DNA from: Petrolisthes cinctipes
Taxonomy: Eukaryota > Arthropoda > Malacostraca > Decapoda > Porcellanidae
Direction: 5' to 3'
Assembly (NCBI GenBank): GCA_033782935.1
Contig: JAWQEG010000496.1
Location: forward strand, 62,001 to 126,000
DNA: 64,000 nt
The stretch's first letter is position 1. Each line of letters opens with the position of its first letter. A program made the translations under genes and the position numbers. This document shows positions 59,101 through 64,000 of this stretch, piece after piece. The notes under the pieces are model-generated. The model was not told the DNA's origin. It worked only from the letters and a program-made list of their open reading frames with translations, and searched no databases.

Positions 59101-60790
59101 TAAATGTGTTGTAATGTATTTTGATTTCTTTTGCAATCACCCATGGTAGAAGAACAGAGTGAAAGAGTGCATGAGGAGAGGAAGTGCTTGATTGAGTAAG
59201 GAGGGAGTGTCAAAATGAGGAAAACTGGAGACTTTTATGACATGACTATCCCTTAGTGAATGTTTTTGGAGGGAATGAGGCATACTAGATATTTATAAAT
59301 GCAGTACTTAGATCTATAGTTTCTTTTGTATTTTATTATAAACTTAACCAATTCTATTTTTCCCCCCTAGGCCTAATGCACTTGACCATATCTTTTCCCT
59401 CCCAATACACATCAAACTGTCTTATCCCTGTAGGATGAAGAGTGCATATCTGGGCTACGGTCGGCCTTGGTGGAACAGTGCAGTAAACATGCCAATGATT
59501 CCTCGTCTGTCCTGTTCCGGGATATTCTGGGCAATGAGAGTAAACATGTGGGTCTTCTCATCTCAGAACGCCTTGTCAACCTTCCTCCACAGTTTGCACT
59601 CCCTGTGTTTGACAGCCTCAGGTAAATGTAGGGACATGATATATTTACTATTACTCCCTCACTCAGCCATTACAGAGGTCTCATTTCTAAAATTATGTGA
59701 AGTTATGTGAAGCATCTATACACTCATACAAATACTCCTTGATGTTAAAACTTTAGCACGATTTACAGAAACTGATGGTAATTATTCTCAGCAGACGTTA
59801 TCATGGTTAAATCCTGCTTAATCTTGGTTAATGTATGTGATGTGTGCATGTCTTCCATGAGCATCAAGGTTTCAGTTTCTTGGTGTTTCATATTTGCTTA
59901 AATACTAGTAATACAGTATTCAGACAATGTAATATTCAGTCATCTCAGTCGACTGGAATTGATTAGATGTTTATATTCTATCGGCATGCTCGAGTGTGTT
60001 AACATTTAAGGAAACATTGCCTACATTTAGTTTATTGTTTTTTTTTCTTCTTGCTTCACAGAAAGGAACTTACAGAAGCAAAGAAAAAGGATATGCCCTA
60101 TGAATTTGCCTATCTCCTGATGATATGTAAGGTATACAAGCTAGAGAAAAAGAAGAAGAAGAAGAATATTGAAACTGAACTGTGGGGTAATCCTGAAGAG
60201 GAAGTCTTTGCTGAGGTAAGAACATATGAGTTTTTATAATTTCAATCCTTTTTGTGACATCACTGTATACATTATCTGGTGTTAGTCTGTATATATTTTC
60301 TATTATTTAACAATGATGGAGGAAACTTGGAATAAAGACAAAAGTACTGTATAAAGATATTAATTACTTCTGTGTCCCAAGTGATGACTACTATACTTGG
60401 TGATTAGGAATATTGATGGATAAAGCACAGAACTGGTTGATATAAGTACAGTGGTACCTGTCTTATATTTAGTGTTATTCGAACACTCCTTTCTTCTCTG
60501 AAACATCTAGTAAGCTGTAACTGCTGTACTACAATCTCGCAGGAAAGTTTAACAAGCTTTATTTGCTCCTTAACCCCCTCTTTAGTTCAAGATTTAATGT
60601 AACGCTACTTTTTTTTGTCTCACAGGAAAGTCTGGCAACCTTTGAGTACAACGTAAAGGGTGAAAGTAGCATGAGTGGAGAATGGGATGAGGAAGACCCT
60701 CAGTACACACCCTTCAGGCGAGTTATCGTGCTCGACGCGTCTCGGTGGCAGGAAATAATGGCCAAGGTGAAGCAAGCCATATACCAATAA
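56168..60790 (+). CDS. BCCIP: BCCIP homologue (BCP1 family)
   Basis: Six exons join in phase: 56168-56266, 58013-58165, 58943-59041, 59434-59621, 60062-60215 and 60626-60790, giving 285 residues. An acidic N-terminal tail (EEYVEEEEDMEQDE) precedes the conserved core: FPASDSDFHGIKRLLQQSF, a second acidic run (about residues 88-101), VFGVTTIINL, LFRDILGNES, ERLVNLPPQFALPVF, DMPYEFAYLLMICKVY, and the closing FRRVIVLDASRW. Vertebrate BCCIP (about 314 residues) binds BRCA2 and p21 and takes part in homologous recombination and in 60S ribosome assembly with eIF6. The basic KLEKKKKKK run may be a nuclear signal. Exon 3 begins at a tandem CAG-CAG acceptor, allowing inclusion or loss of one glutamine. 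Intron 1 (1.7 kb) contains an EB-type MITE, a LINE tail and a foldback element. Confidence 0.95.
56479..57224 (+). mobile_element. EB-family MITE in BCCIP intron 1, TSD ATTTATTT
   Basis: Ends AGCTAATATTGCGATTATCT and (minus strand) GGTAAATATTGCGATTATCT enclose 746 bp with a perfect 8-bp duplication, ATTTATTT (56471-56478 and 57225-57232). The three AAGGACATTAAGTTAGG-type units inside match those of the copies at 10.4 and 27.5 kb. Confidence 0.93.
57236..57600 (+). pseudogene. LINE (CR1/jockey-like) ORF2 C-terminal fragment
   Basis: The plus strand reads NHRRSVASLCMLFKIRSN, ARVTRGALDSHRFACVLPRC, SFVPWSVSLWNGLGEPVFD and GLAGFKSRANIFLLS-stop. This is the conserved tail of many non-LTR retrotransposon reverse transcriptases, where HRRxVASLxLFYKI, TRxALxSH, RCRTxQF, SFxPxxxxLWNSLP and FKSxxNxFL appear in this order. 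All upstream domains are absent, as usual for 5'-truncated insertions. It lies in BCCIP intron 1, next to the EB element. Confidence 0.85.
57824..57991. mobile_element. Foldback element (TACAGTCGGCGGCATAAGTC ends) next to BCCIP exon 2
   Basis: The arms are near-perfect complements for roughly 80 bp: TACAGTCGGCGGCATAAGTC and, on the minus strand of the right end, TACAGTCGGCGGCAAAAGTC, continuing through CCTGTCGCC and the CACCGAG block. The borders are TA, as in Tc1/mariner derivatives. The right end lies 21 bp before the exon-2 start, inside the normal branch-point window. Confidence 0.9.
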
Positions 60791-60799
60791 TACACTGAC

Positions 60800-60805
60800 A
60801 ATAAA
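60800..60805 (+). terminator. First candidate polyadenylation signal of BCCIP
   Basis: AATAAA ten bases beyond the stop codon. A second AATAAA lies at 60878-60883. Either would give a very short 3' UTR. No transcript evidence supports their use. Confidence 0.5.
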
Positions 60806-60877
60806 TGTGACTGTACTCTACATTTTTGTAGTTTTTCTTTGCCTTGTTATGGAAAATGACTGTCAATCAGAATATAA

Positions 60878-60883
60878 AATAAA
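60878..60883 (+). terminator. Second candidate polyadenylation signal of BCCIP
   Basis: AATAAA 88 bp downstream of the stop codon, at a more usual distance for cleavage than the first. Confidence 0.45.
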
Positions 60884-60899
60884 TTTAAAGACCCTTCTT

Positions 60900-61780
60900 T
60901 CGATTTTTTCTAATGCCATGGTTAGGGCTTACATACCCAGGAATAGAAAAAAAGGCAAAGGACAGATGGACTGAAGGTATATCCAATGTAATAAGACAAT
61001 ATATCGTAGCAAAATAGTTCAAATCTTTCTCTCTTTCTTCCCACCTTTTTCTTATTCTTTCTAACTTTCCTTTTACCTTCCGCTCCATCTCCTTCCCCTC
61101 CACCATACTAATTTATTTTGACTTTATCTTCCAAGCTGTCCATTTCCTCCAATCTTTATGCCATTCTTCCCCAAATTCTTTTCCCTCCCCTCATCATTGT
61201 AATTAAGTTTTCTTGTGTTCTTTTCCATCCCTCCCTTTGCATTGTCTTCCTACCTCCATAAGTTCCTATTTTCCCCTTCCATTTTTCTCTTTCTTCACGT
61301 TTGCTGTCCTACCTCTTATGTCATGCACCTTTTCCCTCAACCTACAGGGTCTTGTATTCCGTGGGTGATTTTCATTCATCCTTTGTGTTACATTTCTGCT
61401 ATTTTTCTATTTTTTCCTACCATCTTTACATCTATTCGTTCTCATTTCTTTTCTTCTATGAAACCCATTCTTTTGTTATTTTATATTCCTCATCTCTCTA
61501 TTGTTCAATATTTTTTGTCTTAATTACCCAGAGTTGATACTGTAAACGAAAATGTAATAGTAGTTTTAAAGCGGTTAATTTAGCGTTTATCTCTTCATCT
61601 CACCCTTCCTGTTCCTGCTTTTATCCCTCCTTCATTTCTACCCCTCGGTCTCCCCCATTCCTTAATTTCTTACTCCGTCTCTTACATCAACCTTTCTCTC
61701 TCGCCCGGCTGTAATTACTTCCATAAAAGTCTCTTAAAAATGTCCGGGTCCGCTTTAACTAGATAATTCTTAGTGTCATA
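60900..61780. other. Pyrimidine-rich intergenic DNA
   Basis: The plus strand is rich in CTTT, TTCC and CCCTTCC words. Frames on this strand are low-complexity and match no known family. No exon was found. Confidence 0.55.
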
Positions 61781-61784
61781 CTGT

Positions 61785-62345
61785 TATTCGATTACATGTG
61801 TTTGCTGGTGAGAGTGACAGGAAGAGTGGTAGTTGTGGTGATGTGATGGTGGTAGTAGTGATGGTGTGAATGATAAAGGTAGTGGTGGTGGTAGTGGTGA
61901 TGGTGTGAATGATAAAGGTAGTGATGGTGTGGGTGATAATGGTAGTAATGGTGGTAGTGGTGATGGTGTGAATGATAATGGTAGTGATGGTGTGACTGAT
62001 ACTGGTAGTGGTGATGGTGGTAGTGGTGATGGTGTGACTGATACTGGTAGTGGTGATGGTATAAGTGATAAAGGTAGTGATGGTGGTAGTGGTGATGGTG
62101 TGAGTAATACTGGTAGTGGTGATGGTGTAAATGATAATGATAGTGATGGTGGTAGTTGTGGTGGTGTGAGTGATAGGCCTACTGGTAGTGGTGATGGTGT
62201 GAATGATAGTGGTAGTGGTAGTTGTTGTGATGTGAGTGATATTCAATTAATAAAAGTAGTGGTGGTATGAGTGGTATGATACTGGTAGTTGTGGGAGTGT
62301 GAGTGGTAATGGTAGTGGTATTAATGGTGTTGTTAGTGGCTGCCC
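61785..62345 (+). repeat. GGTAGTGGTGATGGTGTGAA minisatellite
   Basis: A long array of trinucleotide-like units (GGT, GAT, AGT) with higher-order periodicity near 30-36 bp. One frame reads as repeated GSGDGVNDNGSDG, the other strand as HTITTTT. Both are low-complexity translations and not evidence of a gene: no splice sites or conserved flanks are seen. Confidence 0.9.
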
Positions 62346-63907
62346 TAGTGGTGTGAGTATGTGTGGTTATGACAGCTATTGCAGGCAGCCTCGTGTAAGG
62401 TACAGCAGACGACAACAAACAAGTGTCATCCCCAAGTGTTGTGTTCACTTTCATAATTATTCTGGGAGGTAAAGCCAGAGTTCTCAAGGACCAAAGACAA
62501 TTGATAAGCACATGATGAATGAGATTATCCCCAATGTCTATTCACCGAGGGAATATGGTTGGTGACATACACACAGACTCGCTCCCTACCCTCGTCACCT
62601 ACACCTTTTGTCTGTGAAAACATCTATTTTAGAATCATGAAAACATATCGTAATGCAAATAAAGGTTGTGTATATTTTGCTCTCTCCGGAACGTGGCGCA
62701 GGGCAGAATAATTTAGGCCAATACTATAACTAAAATATACGGGGTGGGTGACTTACCATTCAGGACTTTTAGTATTCAATACCTTGAAATAAATGTGTGA
62801 CGGAACTCTGGATTTTAATTTGCACTCCTTAATCTCATAATCCTATCTGCATATTTTGTTAATCATGGCGGGAGACTTAAAATATAGCAGGAGTATTTTA
62901 ATCTATGTTTTGTAGAGGTAAATATATTTATTTGAGAGATATGTACACACACACATACACATACACTGACACATCTATGAGGCAATTATAATATTATAAT
63001 TACTTTATTTTTATATACAACAACCCTGACATCCTTGGTCTCTAAATTAGACATATGCAAGAAAACTTATAAGCTATAGATGATGACAATGACCCCTACA
63101 ATTACTCAATATAAAGTCCATGGAGCCATCGTACAGGTCATTGTTATCTAGTCTATGAATTTTGTTGCATATGGTTACTAATTCGTCATGGAGGGTGGCA
63201 TTGTCAGCTCGAGGGAAGGAATAAAATAAAATAAATATAAAAATACCACACTAGCAAGTATTTCTCCGTCCCCCTGGCCAGTCCGAGCATTACTCCGTCT
63301 TTCAGTCTTGTTTCCAAGGGCTTAGAGGACACCTGGAATTCTCACCGAAGCAAATAATATAGCCTGAGATTATTGGAGGGTGAGTGACGGAGGACGAATG
63401 AGGCAATGTTAGGCTACGGGTGAAACATACACTTCAGTTTATAGTTAGGCCCGTTTCTGTCAACATATCTCTATCATGTTTCTCTCTGTAATGTTGTCTG
63501 TTTTTCTGTAGCTGACTGTAATTATTGTCCATTCCTCAGCAGGTTTGGTTGTAATACTATATATGATTGGCTGATGTTTGATGCCTATAGAAGATGACAG
63601 CTGTTACTTGCCGGATATGTTTAACACTTCTTCTGCTAATGTCACCAAGAATGTTTAGCAAAGGCATTCTTATGTTTCAGAGAACGATTTGGAAATACTT
63701 GCTAATGTTGTTGGGATTTATATTTTCTGCCCAGACAAAGTGTTAGTACAGTCCCTTCCCTCGTCTTCAGGGGGCAATTAAAGATGTTGTTGGTGAATAT
63801 TATAGAAGCTACTGATTCTTCCAAACTGTGACATAAAACAGACCACATAAACTGACTGGCTTGTAGTCGTTTTCTTGGAATAGTTTGGAGGAATTAGCAG
63901 TCTCTAT
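62346..63907. other. No gene seen
   Basis: No homologous coding segment was recognised. There is a short CA-rich tract near 62945-62965 and a fragment of the foldback family near 63118-63138 (CCATGGAGCCATCGTAC). Confidence 0.5.
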
Positions 63908-63911
63908 TTAA

Positions 63912-64000
63912 GGGGGTAATTCACTTTTGTTACATTGGAGTGCCACGATTCCTCCAAAGTATGCCAGGAAACAGGACCAGATAAACAAAAATAATGGTGT
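63912..64000 (+). mobile_element. piggyBac-like MITE, cut by window end
   Basis: TTAA at 63908-63911 is followed by GGGGGTAATTCACTTTTGTT, and then ATTGGAGTGCCACGATTCCT resembles the reverse of the right half of the 31497-31661 element (CACTCCAATGTACC). The other end is outside the window. Confidence 0.6.

Noticed and set aside
61776..62270. Long open frames in the GGT/GAT array on both strands
   Set aside because: They are translations of a minisatellite (threonine/isoleucine repeats on one strand, glycine/serine/aspartate on the other) without splice sites or conserved flanks.

Overview
This window looks like nuclear DNA from an invertebrate animal, most probably an arthropod; a crustacean is my guess, not a demonstrated call. 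The evidence is split genes with GT-AG introns, AT-rich repeat-laden intergenic DNA, many small inverted-repeat transposons, LINE 3' ends, and single-copy animal genes that resemble their vertebrate counterparts only in the domains. No bacterial operons, rRNA genes, tRNA genes or CRISPR arrays are visible.

Layout. Positions 1-32,000 are a gene-poor repeat field. It holds a THAP-domain relic (about 12.0-12.2 kb), a LINE tail (16 kb), a HARBI1-like transposase exon (17.6-17.9 kb, plus strand) facing a small BED-finger/coiled-coil gene (18.6-21.8 kb, minus strand), two hAT-like elements, and a dense set of short transposons at 9.3-11.2 kb and 25.9-31.1 kb that have jumped into one another. Three families there end in GGTA-type or AGCTAAT termini and are flanked by 8-bp target duplications that can be read directly, several of them perfect. 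Positions 32,155-60,790 hold four ordinary genes whose coding exons I could join with consistent phase: a 277-residue WD40-repeat protein (minus), a 710-residue protein with six C2H2 zinc fingers and a C-terminal chromodomain (plus), a DHX30-type DEVH-box RNA helicase of 1081 residues in 16 exons (minus), and BCCIP of 285 residues in 6 exons (plus). Positions 60,791-64,000 are repeats only.

Gene relations. WD40 and zinc-finger/chromodomain genes are divergent (start codons 2.6 kb apart). The zinc-finger/chromodomain gene and DHX30 converge (stop codons 1.6 kb apart). DHX30 and BCCIP are divergent (start codons 1.1 kb apart) and may share a promoter. In vertebrates DHX30 acts in mitochondrial RNA granules and mitoribosome assembly, and BCCIP in DNA repair and ribosome assembly, so the shared promoter region is suggestive but unproven.

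Most notable observations: (1) a zinc-finger/chromodomain protein architecture I do not recognise; (2) a perfect 148-bp-arm palindrome with a 4-nt loop inside an intron of the dsRNA-binding helicase gene; (3) a nested, datable stack of 8-bp-TSD transposons, with empty and filled sites both present in the window; (4) a possible Harbinger-derived pair in which the partner protein carries a BED finger. Exon joins were made by eye from splice signals, phase and homology; no transcript evidence was available.
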